Shown: piece after piece, positions 1-8,281 of the stretch | Layout of the letters: every line of letters starts with the position of its first letter | How positions within the stretch are numbered: position 1 is the stretch's first letter | DNA from: Pseudoalteromonas undina | Lineage (GTDB): Bacteria; Pseudomonadota; Gammaproteobacteria; Enterobacterales; Alteromonadaceae | Direction: 5' to 3' | DNA length: 64,000 nucleotides | NCBI RefSeq assembly: GCF_000238275.3 | Contig: NZ_AHCF03000003.1 | Coordinates: forward strand, 930,001 to 994,000 | The notes under the pieces: generated by a model | Databases searched by the model: none | What the model was told of the DNA's origin: nothing | What the model saw: only the letters and a program-made list of their open reading frames with translations | Made by a program: the position numbers and the translations under genes

Positions 1-149
1 CAGGGCTTTTTTGTTTCTCTTTTTTGCGTAGATGAACTTGATACTGAGTGTTTAAACTCGCTTTTTGCACTTAAGCGCAGCAGTGCTAAATTGCCGATAA
101 CAATAGCCAGTACAATCGAGATAACGAGTACGATTTGCCAAATTTGCAT
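1..149 (-). CDS. DUF2897-type small membrane protein (partial, C-terminus cut by window edge)
   Basis: An open reading frame runs leftwards from an ATG at 149 to the window edge, giving 49 residues. It begins with one hydrophobic segment (about residues 4-25, MQIWQIVLVI then SIVLAIVIGNL) and continues with a charged, Ser/Thr/Lys-rich tail. This single-pass, very short layout matches the DUF2897 family of Shewanella and Pseudoalteromonas as I remember it. The function is unknown. The frame is too short and too near the edge to be certain. Confidence 0.55.
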   Translation of the reverse strand, partial: MQIWQIVLVISIVLAIVIGNLALLRLSAKSEFKHSVSSSSTQKRETKKP

Positions 150-234
150 TACGATGCTCTTATATTTTATTAAGCGGTTATTATGACCACATTAAATAAA
201 AGCTGCAATGCTCTCTAGGGCTGTAAATAAGCAA

Positions 235-771
235 TTAGAAACGTTGTGCCACCGACAAGGTTAAAAAGTTAATCCCTGGGTTCGGCGATTTAAATCCGGC
301 GTTTGAATAGTGAATAATTCGCAGCGCTACATTGGTTTCACCAAAATCCGCCACTAGACCTATTCTGTCTTCAAACTGGTAGTGAGTACTTAGGTTTTTA
401 TCGGCAAAATAGCGTTCATCAAGTAAGGAAAAGCCAATACCAGCCTCTACATAAAATGGCGTATTGTATAGGCTAAATGCTGGGAACTGCACTACTGGCG
501 AAACAGCTAACACCAGGTTTGATTGTGACTGTTGATCATGGCGGTAATGCCACAGGTTAATGCTGCTTTCAAGGTAAAAGCGGGCATCACCCACAAAGTT
601 TTGCGCACCCTCTGGATGATACTGATACGCAAGCTTTACTCCAGTTACATTGCCTTCGCCTTTTAATAAGTCTACAGCGTAGCCATGGTTTGGTGATGCA
701 TAGGCTGCATGAGTTGTCAGTAAAAATAAACAAAAAACAATAATAGAAATCATATTATATGAGGTTTTCAT
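235..771 (-). CDS. PagL-like lipid A 3-O-deacylase / acyloxyacyl hydrolase family outer-membrane protein
   Basis: The protein has 178 residues if it starts at the ATG at 771; a TTG three codons upstream would give 181. A signal peptide (about residues 1-26) precedes a small beta-barrel with alternating aromatic residues and a C-terminal phenylalanine, typical of outer-membrane insertion. Near the C-terminus is the PagL signature HYSNAG, with the catalytic His and Ser pair at about H154 and S156. The family removes the 3-O acyl chain from lipid A in the outer membrane. The residue twelve after the Ser, which is the catalytic Glu in Pseudomonas aeruginosa PagL, reads as Asn here (about N168), so activity is uncertain. 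It is a single gene, divergent from the MlaC-like gene. Confidence 0.75.
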   Translation of the reverse strand: MKTSYNMISIIVFCLFLLTTHAAYASPNHGYAVDLLKGEGNVTGVKLAYQYHPEGAQNFVGDARFYLESSINLWHYRHDQQSQSNLVLAVSPVVQFPAFSLYNTPFYVEAGIGFSLLDERYFADKNLSTHYQFEDRIGLVADFGETNVALRIIHYSNAGFKSPNPGINFLTLSVAQRF

Positions 772-1017
772 AATGGCCAACTACGGGGGAAATTAAATTA
801 GTAATTAAATGATAAGGGCGGTGAATTACTGTTTTCAATGAGGACAAAAATCCGCTTGTAGATGGCTTGTTAACTGAACACTTTAACTGATTGAATTTAT
901 TTAACTAATTATATTGGTGCTAATTGGGCATTAATAAGGTGCTTATTTATGCCTTTTTTGTTGCCTGTTATTTGCGTAAATTACGCTAAACTTAATTATT
1001 TAAACTATCCATTTATT

Positions 1018-1611
1018 ATGAAACTTATAAAGCTTTTAGTGGTTGTTGCTGTTTTTTTCAGTAGTGCTTTGTATGCACAAACTCAGCCGTCACCTAAACA
1101 ATTATTGCAAACTGTAGCCGAATCATTATTTAACGATATTGGGCAGGTAAATGCGCAAGGTAATGCCAGCAAAGAAGCGATGTCTTTAATTGTTGAGCAG
1201 CGTTTGATGCCACATATTGATATTAAGTTTGTGTCGTTTAAATTATTAGGTAAACATATTAAAGGTATCAACCGCGAGCAGGGCGTTGCGTTTATTGGTG
1301 CGGTGGAGCATTACTTAACGGGTACTTATGCGAGTGCACTAATGAAGTATACAGGGCAAGATGTAATATTTGAGCAAGACGCCGCTGCAAGCGACTCTAA
1401 ATTTGCCACTGTTAAAACGCAAATTATTGAAACTAATAAACCCACCATAGATCTGCACTTTAAACTGCGTTTGGGGAATGATCAGCAATGGAAAGTATAC
1501 GATATTGTTGCTGAGGGAATTTCGTTACTCAGTGCTAAGCAAAAAGAGATCATTCAACGAATTTCTGATGTGGGATTAGACCAAGTCACAGCTGAACTGC
1601 AGCAAAGTTAG
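1018..1611 (+). CDS. mlaC: MlaC/Ttg2D-family periplasmic phospholipid-binding protein (orphan)
   Basis: MlaC-type proteins carry phospholipids across the periplasm between outer-membrane MlaA and the inner-membrane MlaFEDB transporter. The frame is open from 949, but the ATG at 1018 is preferred because it places a clean signal peptide (MKLIKLLVVVAVFF, cleaved near ALYA-QT) at the N-terminus, giving 197 residues, about the usual length. The order of features fits the family: PSPKQLLQ, then an MPHIDIKFVSFKLLG segment, then YxGQDV and a C-terminal KVYDIVAEGISLL strand. No mlaFEDB genes adjoin it, so it is either an orphan paralogue or works with a distant operon. Confidence 0.8.
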   Translation: MKLIKLLVVVAVFFSSALYAQTQPSPKQLLQTVAESLFNDIGQVNAQGNASKEAMSLIVEQRLMPHIDIKFVSFKLLGKHIKGINREQGVAFIGAVEHYLTGTYASALMKYTGQDVIFEQDAAASDSKFATVKTQIIETNKPTIDLHFKLRLGNDQQWKVYDIVAEGISLLSAKQKEIIQRISDVGLDQVTAELQQS

Positions 1612-1821
1612 TTCCTTTGCAATTAAAAGCTCCAACCGTAAAAGCAGCTGATGGCGCATGTCGTTAGCTGCTTTTGTATTTTGGTCTATATTGCATGAGT
1701 TTACGCTAGCTTGACTACCAAGCTGTGTTAGAATATCGACTTCTTTGATTAAGCGTGGTGTCAGCTAAAAACTGTTATAACTGACCACTCACCCGAGCTA
1801 CACTGGAGTTGTGTTGTTTTA

Positions 1822-3159
1822 ATGGAAAATGTACTAATTTGGCCAAAGGAATACCCGTTATTGGTCAAAGGGCTGGTTGAACAAAACGGTGCCTTCATTT
1901 TAGATGCTTTAGAAGCTTGGCCTGCCTGTCGCTCTACTGAAGAAGATGATGGTGTTTGTACTACGGTTTTGCCCCCAATTTATTATTTAACCTGGTTAAC
2001 CCCCCTAGAGCCGTTTGAAGAATGTTATTTTCAGCATATCTGTGAATGTGATGAAGATGCACAAGTCTATATTGCTGCACTTAAAGAGCATTATTTTGCC
2101 AATGATTACAGTATAGAAAATATTGTTTTAATGTTGTGTCAGCGACTTGAAAAATACGCAAGTGTATCGGCACAAAATAATATTGAAACGCCGCTTTCAT
2201 TAATCAGTCTGTTTTTTAGTAAACGTTTTTTTACTTTGATAGAACATGCGCTTGAACAGGGTGCTAAGCTGTCAGCTGCAGATACCTTATCTATTTGGCA
2301 AGAGGTCGACTTTAGAGAGCGTTTAAGTGCGCATATTCCTCAGTCGATTGCAGACATTGAATATTTAGCAGAGCTTACTAGCGAAAAGGTAGCTGCAGGC
2401 AAAGATTACTTTACTTTATTAACTCAGGTTTCGCCTGATGTTGATTCTATTGTGTTGTTAGAAAATGCCTTACTCGCCCATTTAAACAAGAAAAAAGCTA
2501 AGCAAACCATGGCTATGCGCTTTATTGAACAAGGTGCGACGGGTACCTTGACCGATGAAGATAACAAAACAGCATTTATGTGGGCTGCAGAAAAAGGCTA
2601 TGTAAATGTAGTAGAAATGCTCCTGCAATACCAAGATAAAAAAGCCGTAGACATTAAAGGTAATACAGCGCTGCATTACGCGGTGATGAGTAAAAATGAA
2701 TCGTTAATGATTTTACTGCTTAAAGCAGGGTATGATTTTAGAGCGCGTAATAACGACGGATTAAGTTGTTACCGTTTAGCTGTAAGCATCAAAGCCAGTA
2801 ACTTAGTTAAATGCCTTGAACGTGATTTTGGTATTAAAGAATTATCGCCAGAAGGGCAGTTAGATCGAATTAAAAAAGTGCATGTATTACATGCGGTTGT
2901 GGCTTTATTGTTACCGCTACAGTTGTTTTTCTTTTTTGATGAAAATATCACTATAAAAAGTGAGCTCACTCTTTTTATGACCATGACGGCGGTGGTGTGT
3001 TTTTTCTTTGCTACAAATTTAAAGCGCTGTTCGTTGTATCCGCACGTAAAGCACCCTTGGGGGTTGTTTTTATTAAGAATGATGTCGGTTTTTAGCCTTG
3101 TATCCCAGCTAGGTTTAGCGTGTATAGTGGGACTAGCAGCTTTAAGTGAGTTAGTTTAA
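1822..3159 (+). CDS. Ankyrin-repeat protein with C-terminal membrane segments
   Basis: The protein has 445 residues and no assigned function. Residues 1-240 are acidic and helical without a recognisable domain. Residues about 248-335 form two to three ankyrin repeats (KTAFMWAAEKGYVNVVEMLL, then NTALHYAVMSKNESLMILLL). The C-terminus has three hydrophobic stretches at about 353-372, 381-399 and 414-441, so the ankyrin part is probably held at the inner membrane, facing the cytoplasm. Ankyrin repeats bind other proteins; a partner cannot be guessed from the neighbours. The gene stands alone and ends at a strong terminator shared with the opposing operon. Confidence 0.7.
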   Translation: MENVLIWPKEYPLLVKGLVEQNGAFILDALEAWPACRSTEEDDGVCTTVLPPIYYLTWLTPLEPFEECYFQHICECDEDAQVYIAALKEHYFANDYSIENIVLMLCQRLEKYASVSAQNNIETPLSLISLFFSKRFFTLIEHALEQGAKLSAADTLSIWQEVDFRERLSAHIPQSIADIEYLAELTSEKVAAGKDYFTLLTQVSPDVDSIVLLENALLAHLNKKKAKQTMAMRFIEQGATGTLTDEDNKTAFMWAAEKGYVNVVEMLLQYQDKKAVDIKGNTALHYAVMSKNESLMILLLKAGYDFRARNNDGLSCYRLAVSIKASNLVKCLERDFGIKELSPEGQLDRIKKVHVLHAVVALLLPLQLFFFFDENITIKSELTLFMTMTAVVCFFFATNLKRCSLYPHVKHPWGLFLLRMMSVFSLVSQLGLACIVGLAALSELV

Positions 3160-3175
3160 CCACTTACTTAATTAT

Positions 3176-3205
3176 AAAAAAACGCGCTAATAAAGCGCGT
3201 TTTTT
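3176..3205. terminator. Bidirectional intrinsic terminator
   Basis: An 8-bp GC-rich stem (AACGCGCT/AGCGCGTT, 5-nt loop) is flanked by an A run on the left and a T run on the right. It sits between the convergent ankyrin gene and the DUF2069-wrbA genes and can serve both. Confidence 0.85.
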
Positions 3206-3222
3206 ATGTTCTGAGCTGATAG

Positions 3223-3675
3223 CTATGAGTTGTTTTTATCGTGTTCATGCGCTGCTTTTTCTTCAGCAAGCTCATCTTTAAGCTTACGAATTTTAAGTCC
3301 AAGCTCTTGTCCTCTATGGCGTGCATAGTAAGTACAGCCAATAAACATAGATGAGGCAAATAGTAACTCTAGCAATACCCATACTAACTCATCTTGAGCA
3401 ACCCATAGCAATGTAAAACCATGGATAAAATAAAACATAACAATGAAGTTAGCCCATGCATAGGTGTAGGTTTTATCTTGTAGTATGCCTTTTAAAGGTA
3501 ATAATAGCGGTAGCACATAGACTAAAAATAGAAAGGCGTTACTGTGACCCTCTCTCGGTGCTAACACAAACATCCATAGTGGCATTAAAATAAGCAGGCC
3601 AAAATAACCAAATAGGGCTAGGCGCTGAAATTTTACGGTCACTGGCTTTTTAGCAGACTCGCTATTTTGGGTCAT
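3223..3675 (-). CDS. DUF2069-family inner-membrane protein
   Basis: The protein has 150 residues with four hydrophobic segments (about 22-40, 46-60, 70-90 and 95-112) and a charged C-terminal tail rich in Lys and Glu (KIRKLKDELAEEKAA). This is the layout of DUF2069, a small proteobacterial membrane family that is often found just after wrbA. Its ATG overlaps the wrbA stop codon by four bases, so the two are translationally coupled. The function is unknown. Confidence 0.75.
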   Translation of the reverse strand: MTQNSESAKKPVTVKFQRLALFGYFGLLILMPLWMFVLAPREGHSNAFLFLVYVLPLLLPLKGILQDKTYTYAWANFIVMFYFIHGFTLLWVAQDELVWVLLELLFASSMFIGCTYYARHRGQELGLKIRKLKDELAEEKAAHEHDKNNS

Positions 3676-4226
3676 TTAAGTTTACTCGCTACTTGAGTCA
3701 AGCGTTTGCCTACGCTTTGACATATTTTAATTTCATCTTTACTTAGGGTAGAGCTGTTACTGCTGCCTGCTACGTGGGAAGCGCCGTAAGGTGTGCCTCC
3801 TGTCTCGGTGCCAAGTAACTCTGGTACATCGTAAGGTACCCCCATTAACATCATCCCGTGATGCAATAACGGCAGTGATAAGTTTAGTAGGGTTGCTTCA
3901 TTGCCCCCATGCATACTACTCGATGATGAGAACACACAAGCAGGTTTATCGATAAGTTGACCTTTAAGCCAAAGATCGCTGGTGGTTTCCCAGAATGTCT
4001 TTGCTTGTGCGGCCATCATGCCAAAGCGGGTTGGCGTACCAAACGCAAGCCCATCACATGCAACTAAATCGTCTTTACTGATCACAATGTCATGCGGGTT
4101 TTTAGCTACAAACGTACGCAGCAAGGCGGTTGCGCCTTGTTGTTCTATTGATTCTGCTATTTCATGCGCCATGGCTTCTACCGAGCCATGGCTTGAGTGG
4201 TACAGCACCACGATGGTTGTGCTCAT
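3672..4226 (-). CDS. wrbA: WrbA-family NAD(P)H:quinone oxidoreductase (flavodoxin-like)
   Basis: WrbA reduces quinones by two electrons using FMN and protects against redox cycling. The 184-residue protein opens with a flavodoxin P-loop (YHSSHGSVEAMA), followed by GTPTRFGMMAAQ and the HGGNEATLLN segment near the flavin, all typical of WrbA. It lies in a tight minus-strand run: its start is directly next to the arsC-like stop, and its stop overlaps the DUF2069 start. This suggests one transcript arsC-wrbA-DUF2069. Confidence 0.9.
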   Translation of the reverse strand: MSTTIVVLYHSSHGSVEAMAHEIAESIEQQGATALLRTFVAKNPHDIVISKDDLVACDGLAFGTPTRFGMMAAQAKTFWETTSDLWLKGQLIDKPACVFSSSSSMHGGNEATLLNLSLPLLHHGMMLMGVPYDVPELLGTETGGTPYGASHVAGSSNSSTLSKDEIKICQSVGKRLTQVASKLK

Positions 4227-4573
4227 TATAGAACGCTTAATACGTTTTCAGGCGGGCGACCTAGTGCTGCTTTATTGTTATTTACTACAATTGGGCGCTC
4301 AATTAGTTTTGGGTTTTCGACCATAGCGTCAATAAGCACCGACTCGCTATTTTCATCTTTTAAATTCAGTGCTTTATATTGTTCTTCTTTGGTGCGCATT
4401 AAATCTCGGGCCGAATTAAACCCCAGTTGAGAAACTAAGGTACTAATTTGCTCATGAGAAAGCGGTGTTTTTAAGTATTCAACAACACTCGGTTCGATGT
4501 TTTTACTTTGTAATAGGTTAAGGGTTTCGCGCGATTTTGAACATCGCGGATTGTGATAAATAGTAACTGACAT
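4226..4573 (-). CDS. arsC: ArsC-family thioredoxin-fold reductase (YfgD-like)
   Basis: The ORF is open for 16 more codons, but the ATG at 4573 (MSVTIYHNPRC) gives the normal ArsC N-terminus and a 115-residue protein. The glutaredoxin-fold motif HNPRCSKSR carries the catalytic Cys at residue 11, and the conserved RPIVV strand lies near the C-terminus (IERPIVVNNNKAALGRPP). It is annotated in relatives as arsenate reductase (glutaredoxin). The order arsC(yfgD)-bepA matches E. coli yfgD-yfgC, so it may be a general thiol reductase rather than an arsenic gene; no ars operon is present. Confidence 0.88.
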   Translation of the reverse strand: MSVTIYHNPRCSKSRETLNLLQSKNIEPSVVEYLKTPLSHEQISTLVSQLGFNSARDLMRTKEEQYKALNLKDENSESVLIDAMVENPKLIERPIVVNNNKAALGRPPENVLSVL

Positions 4574-4628
4574 AAAAAGTACATCCAAAGTATAAATTGC
4601 GGCTATTTTAGGTGAACTCACTAAAGAC

Positions 4629-6086
4629 TTAAAGCCTTGCTAGCTCTTTTTGCAATAACCGATATTGTGTGAGTAACGCTTTTAAACGTTGTTGTTTTAC
4701 ATTTTCATTTGGCTCAACAAAATTAAGTGCTTTTTGTATTTCGTCAGCTGCTTTTAAATATGCGCCATATTGCGATAACACATCGGCGTTAGCTTCGTGA
4801 TATGCGGCTAATTTTTCTTGTTTTTTATAGGCGTCGGTCAAAAGCTGCTTACCCAAACTATGATCTGGCTTCTCCAATAAAAACGATTTTAATACATTTT
4901 CGGCTAACTCATATTGCTCAGCTTCCAACGCGGCATTTGCATAATTTAAAGTGATCACTTGGTTGTTTGGCCGATAGTTATTTAATTCACTTAAATAACT
5001 AACTGCTTTAGCTGCTTTTTTTTGTGCAATGAGTAAATCTGTTTTTGTATCAATATAAAATAAGTTTTTAGGATCGCTAGCTAATAGCTCGTCCAAGATA
5101 GGCTGCGCTTCCTCCGTTTTCTTTTGATCGATTAAGCTGATAGCTAATCCATATTGTAACGCTACGTTGTTATAAGTATTTTCGCGCATTAACTTTCTAA
5201 ATAGGGCCTCTGCAATTTCTGGCTTGTTATCGTAACGTGCCAGTACACGGCTTTTAGCTAAATTAAAATCCAGGCTAGAGCCTACTTGGCGTTTTGGATA
5301 TTGCTCGGCGCGCAAACGTACATCCGACACGCGGCTTTCTGGCAGCGGGTGAGTCAGTAGAAATGCCGGGGGTTTATATTTATAGCGAATTTGCGCTGCA
5401 AGCTTAGTTAAAAATTCACTGGAAGCTCGGGCGTCAAACCCCGCATTGTTAAGGGTTTGCATACCAATTCTATCGGCTTCTTGTTCCGCAGAGCGGCTAT
5501 GGGTGAGTTGGCTAAATGCCGACTGGGTTTGGCTGGCTGAAATAATCGCCATACCTGCATCTGGGGCTACAACGGCTGCTAAAATACCGGCTATCATACC
5601 GGCAATGGTTAGACCGCTATTGTCTTGTTGTTGCTGAATACGCCTTGCTAAGTGGCGTTGTGTTACGTGCGCAATTTCGTGACCAAGCACTGAAGCAAAT
5701 TGACTTTCGTTATCGGCTTGAGCAATTAAGCCTGTATGCACACCTACATGACCGCCATAAAATGCAAAAGCATTAATTTCAGGGTTATTTAACCAAAAAA
5801 AAGAAAAGCCAAAGCGTACATCATTGGCGTTCGCAACCAACTTTCGGCCTAAGGTTGTTAGGTATTCATCAAGCACCGGATCGTTAATTAATGGCGAAGA
5901 ACCTCTGATCTGCATCATCATCACTTCACCAATTGCCTTTTCTTTCTCCAATGGTAAAGCCTGCAGCGCAGACGTGCCTAAGTCGGGCAGTTGAAGGTTG
6001 GTTTGTGCCTTTAACGGCTCACTCATTAGCAGGCTAAATGTAAGCACTGCACTGCATAAAGTGATAAAGGCTGATTTTAGCTGCAT
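4629..6086 (-). CDS. bepA: BepA-family periplasmic M48 metalloprotease/chaperone
   Basis: BepA helps assemble or degrade outer-membrane proteins such as LptD. The 485-residue protein has a signal peptide (1-27), an M48 domain with HEIAH at 136-140, the third zinc ligand E201 and a fourth candidate His at 246 (LLTHPLPESR). These numbers coincide with the ligands I recall for E. coli BepA. TPR repeats fill about residues 270-485. It lies upstream of arsC on the same strand, with perM in the opposite direction nearby, as in E. coli. Confidence 0.92.
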   Translation of the reverse strand: MQLKSAFITLCSAVLTFSLLMSEPLKAQTNLQLPDLGTSALQALPLEKEKAIGEVMMMQIRGSSPLINDPVLDEYLTTLGRKLVANANDVRFGFSFFWLNNPEINAFAFYGGHVGVHTGLIAQADNESQFASVLGHEIAHVTQRHLARRIQQQQDNSGLTIAGMIAGILAAVVAPDAGMAIISASQTQSAFSQLTHSRSAEQEADRIGMQTLNNAGFDARASSEFLTKLAAQIRYKYKPPAFLLTHPLPESRVSDVRLRAEQYPKRQVGSSLDFNLAKSRVLARYDNKPEIAEALFRKLMRENTYNNVALQYGLAISLIDQKKTEEAQPILDELLASDPKNLFYIDTKTDLLIAQKKAAKAVSYLSELNNYRPNNQVITLNYANAALEAEQYELAENVLKSFLLEKPDHSLGKQLLTDAYKKQEKLAAYHEANADVLSQYGAYLKAADEIQKALNFVEPNENVKQQRLKALLTQYRLLQKELARL

Positions 6087-6098
6087 TATATTCCTTGT

Positions 6099-6743
6099 TT
6101 ATTTTTTATCAGAGGCACTAGTTGGATCATCGGTGTATAAACGGCTGTCCTTTTCACATAGTTGGTAAAACGACTTTATTGTGACCCCATCAACCTTAAC
6201 AATGTTCAATTGAGTTTGTAAAAAAGCAATAATTTTATGAACTACTTTATGTGAATGTAAAATAAGTGCCTTGTCTGCTTCATCGCCTTGGTCTAAGTAA
6301 AAACCAATAAATTTGTGTAATTGATTAATGCGAATAACGGTTTTCATGGTCAATGGATCCCATAATATAAATTCCATTGACTCATCATGTCGAGCGTATC
6401 TATCGATGGTAGTATCATGGGAAAAAGGGAACGCTTGTAGTTCAAAACCGCGCTCGGTAAATACTTGATGCAACGAAATTCGTGGCTTGTTATTACTTTC
6501 TTTCTCAAAAAGCTCGTTTGGGTCGATACCCAGCGCCTCTAGATTCCAATTGCGTTTATCGATGATACGCTTAATGGCATTATCAAAGCCGTGATCTAAA
6601 ATACTTTCACATTCACTTACCGACGAAGCTACTAAATGATAAAAATGCGGCAGCTCCCCCCAATTAATTTGTTTTTTAAACCAATTAATTTCTTTGAGAG
6701 TTGGATTGCTAGGCAATTGCGCTTTATTATGCGAATTAGGCAT
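6099..6743 (-). CDS. Conserved hypothetical protein (function unknown)
   Basis: I do not recognise this 214-residue protein. It has no signal peptide or membrane segment. It is rich in aromatic residues, with the segments EINWFKKQINWGELPHFYHL near the start, an RYARHDESMEFILWDP block in the middle and a Leu/Ile-rich HKVVHKIIAFLQTQL helix near the end, so it is probably a folded cytoplasmic protein. It ends 12 bases before bepA starts and is probably co-transcribed with it. Confidence 0.6.
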   Translation of the reverse strand: MPNSHNKAQLPSNPTLKEINWFKKQINWGELPHFYHLVASSVSECESILDHGFDNAIKRIIDKRNWNLEALGIDPNELFEKESNNKPRISLHQVFTERGFELQAFPFSHDTTIDRYARHDESMEFILWDPLTMKTVIRINQLHKFIGFYLDQGDEADKALILHSHKVVHKIIAFLQTQLNIVKVDGVTIKSFYQLCEKDSRLYTDDPTSASDKK

Positions 6744-6886
6744 TAACGTATCCTTTTAGCTAACTATGCTATAAGGATAAACCATTGCAGAGGTTGTTTT
6801 AAGAAAAAGTTAAATTTAACTGCGGTTAATCTTAGTTAGCCCAGGTATAGGACTTATTATTAATGTGAACAGGTAGTGAAACGAGT

Positions 6887-7105
6887 ATGCTAGAGCTAGA
6901 TTTGCGCGCTTATAAATGCCCTCAGCAATTTATTCAGTTTAAATTAGGGCTGCGTGAGGCAATATCGTTAAAACAAGCAATTACCTTTAATATCTCAAGC
7001 GAGCAAAATACAGATGATATTGAACGATATTTGCAAAAAAAAATGTATTATTACAAGTTAAATAAACAACAAGCGTTGTTATTAGTGGAGCCGTTGCGTG
7101 TTTGA
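6887..7105 (+). CDS. TusA/SirA-like sulfur-carrier family protein
   Basis: TusA proteins pass persulfide sulfur from cysteine desulfurases to acceptors. The 72-residue protein has the family start (LELDLRAYKCPQQF) with Cys11 followed by Pro12, and the usual alternating beta-alpha-beta length. The second proline of the classical CPxP motif is missing (CPQQ), so it may be a divergent carrier. Its end overlaps the GTG start of perM by eight bases, which indicates translational coupling. A cysteine-desulfurase fusion lies one gene downstream. Confidence 0.75.
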   Translation: MLELDLRAYKCPQQFIQFKLGLREAISLKQAITFNISSEQNTDDIERYLQKKMYYYKLNKQQALLLVEPLRV

Positions 7106-8174
7106 ATATGTAAAAGCATGGTATGAAAAAAAGTTTTCTGATCCTAATTCAGTAACTTTACTTTTTTTATTATTGGCACTGGTTGCCATGTTGTACTTTT
7201 TTGGCCCATTAATTGTGCCTGTGTTAGTGGCGCTGATCATTGCTTATTTGTTAGATTGGCCTGTAGTTCACTTGGAGCGATTTGGCTTAAAGCGTTTTAC
7301 TGCCACTAGCATAGTCATGCTGATATTTATTGGTATTATGCTCACCTTAATATTAGTTATTGGCCCGGTGCTTTGGCAGCAAAGTAGTAACTTAGTGCAA
7401 GAAACACCGCATATGGTTGAGCAAGGTAAATCGTTTTTACTCGACCTTCCAGCTAAATATCCCAGCCTAATTAGCGCAGAGCAAGTACAGTCTATTGTGG
7501 TAACGGTAGAGACCAAAGTGCTTGAATTTGGCCAAGTGGTGCTGTCGGCATCGCTCAATTCATTAAAAGATGCTGTTGCGTGGTTAATTTATCTTATTTT
7601 AGTACCGCTACTGGTGTTTTTTATGCTGAAAGACAAAGTAGAGCTCAGTGCCAGCATTGCTAAACTGATCCCGCGCCAACGACGCTTAATTTTGCAAGTG
7701 TGGCATGAAATGAATCAGCAAATAATGAATTATATTCGGGGTAAAGTATTCGAAATTTTAATTATTGGCTCGGTGTCTTTTATTGCCTTTACGGTATTGG
7801 ATTTACGTTATGCGGCGCTGTTAGGTGTGTTAGTTGGCTTTTCGGTGCTCATTCCATTTGTTGGTGCTGCGCTGGTGACTATACCTGTGGCGGCGGTGGC
7901 GCTGTTTCAGTTTGGTTTAGAAACCCAGTTTTGGACCATTTTAATTATTTACGGCATTATTCAAGCGCTTGATGGCAATGTGTTAGTCCCTTTATTGTTC
8001 TCTGAAGCGGTTGATTTAAATCCGGTGTTTATTATTGTTGCCGTACTATTTTTTGGTGGGCTGTGGGGCTTTTGGGGGGTGTTTTTTGCTATTCCATTAG
8101 CATCATTAGTAAAAGCGCTTATTAAGGCGTGGTCATCCACACATGAAGAACTCGCAGAAGAGCTCGGTAACTAA
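7098..8174 (+). CDS. perM: AI-2E family / PerM-like permease
   Basis: The 358-residue inner-membrane protein has paired hydrophobic segments at about 18-50 and 65-90, a periplasmic or cytoplasmic helical region at about 95-150, and a C-terminal block of four to five segments. Its signatures are PLLVFFMLKDK and the late segment with VGLxG-like spacing (LIPFVGAALVTIPVA; ALDGNVLVPLLFSEAV). It starts with GTG inside the TusA-like gene. E. coli perM is likewise next to bepA. The substrate is unknown; related proteins include AI-2 exporter TqsA and Na/H antiporters. Confidence 0.85.
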   Translation: MFEYVKAWYEKKFSDPNSVTLLFLLLALVAMLYFFGPLIVPVLVALIIAYLLDWPVVHLERFGLKRFTATSIVMLIFIGIMLTLILVIGPVLWQQSSNLVQETPHMVEQGKSFLLDLPAKYPSLISAEQVQSIVVTVETKVLEFGQVVLSASLNSLKDAVAWLIYLILVPLLVFFMLKDKVELSASIAKLIPRQRRLILQVWHEMNQQIMNYIRGKVFEILIIGSVSFIAFTVLDLRYAALLGVLVGFSVLIPFVGAALVTIPVAAVALFQFGLETQFWTILIIYGIIQALDGNVLVPLLFSEAVDLNPVFIIVAVLFFGGLWGFWGVFFAIPLASLVKALIKAWSSTHEELAEELGN

Positions 8175-8184
8175 AAAGTATAGT

Positions 8185-8278
8185 AAACGCACTTTAATTA
8201 CTAAAGATTATTATTCATTCCTTTTAAAACTATGTACTATTAGGAATAAGATATATTTTTTAGTAATAAGGTGCGTTT
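8185..8278 (+). promoter_or_regulatory. Long inverted repeat covering the ribosome binding site of the sulfur fusion gene
   Basis: The arms AAACGCAC at 8185-8192 and GTGCGTTT at 8271-8278 pair perfectly. They are extended by ATTACTAAA at 8197-8205 with TTTAGTAAT at 8259-8267, separated from the first part by a small internal loop. The only good Shine-Dalgarno (AAGGTG, 8268-8273) lies in the right arm, eight bases before the ATG at 8282. Inside the loop ATTCCTT and AGGAAT could also pair. It could mask translation of the fusion gene, or terminate perM, since the arm ends in a T run. Confidence 0.6.
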
Positions 8279-8281
8279 TTA

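Noticed and set aside
4226..4573. Arsenic-resistance operon
   Set aside because: Only an ArsC-like gene is present, with no arsB, arsR or acr3; its neighbours match the E. coli yfgD locus.
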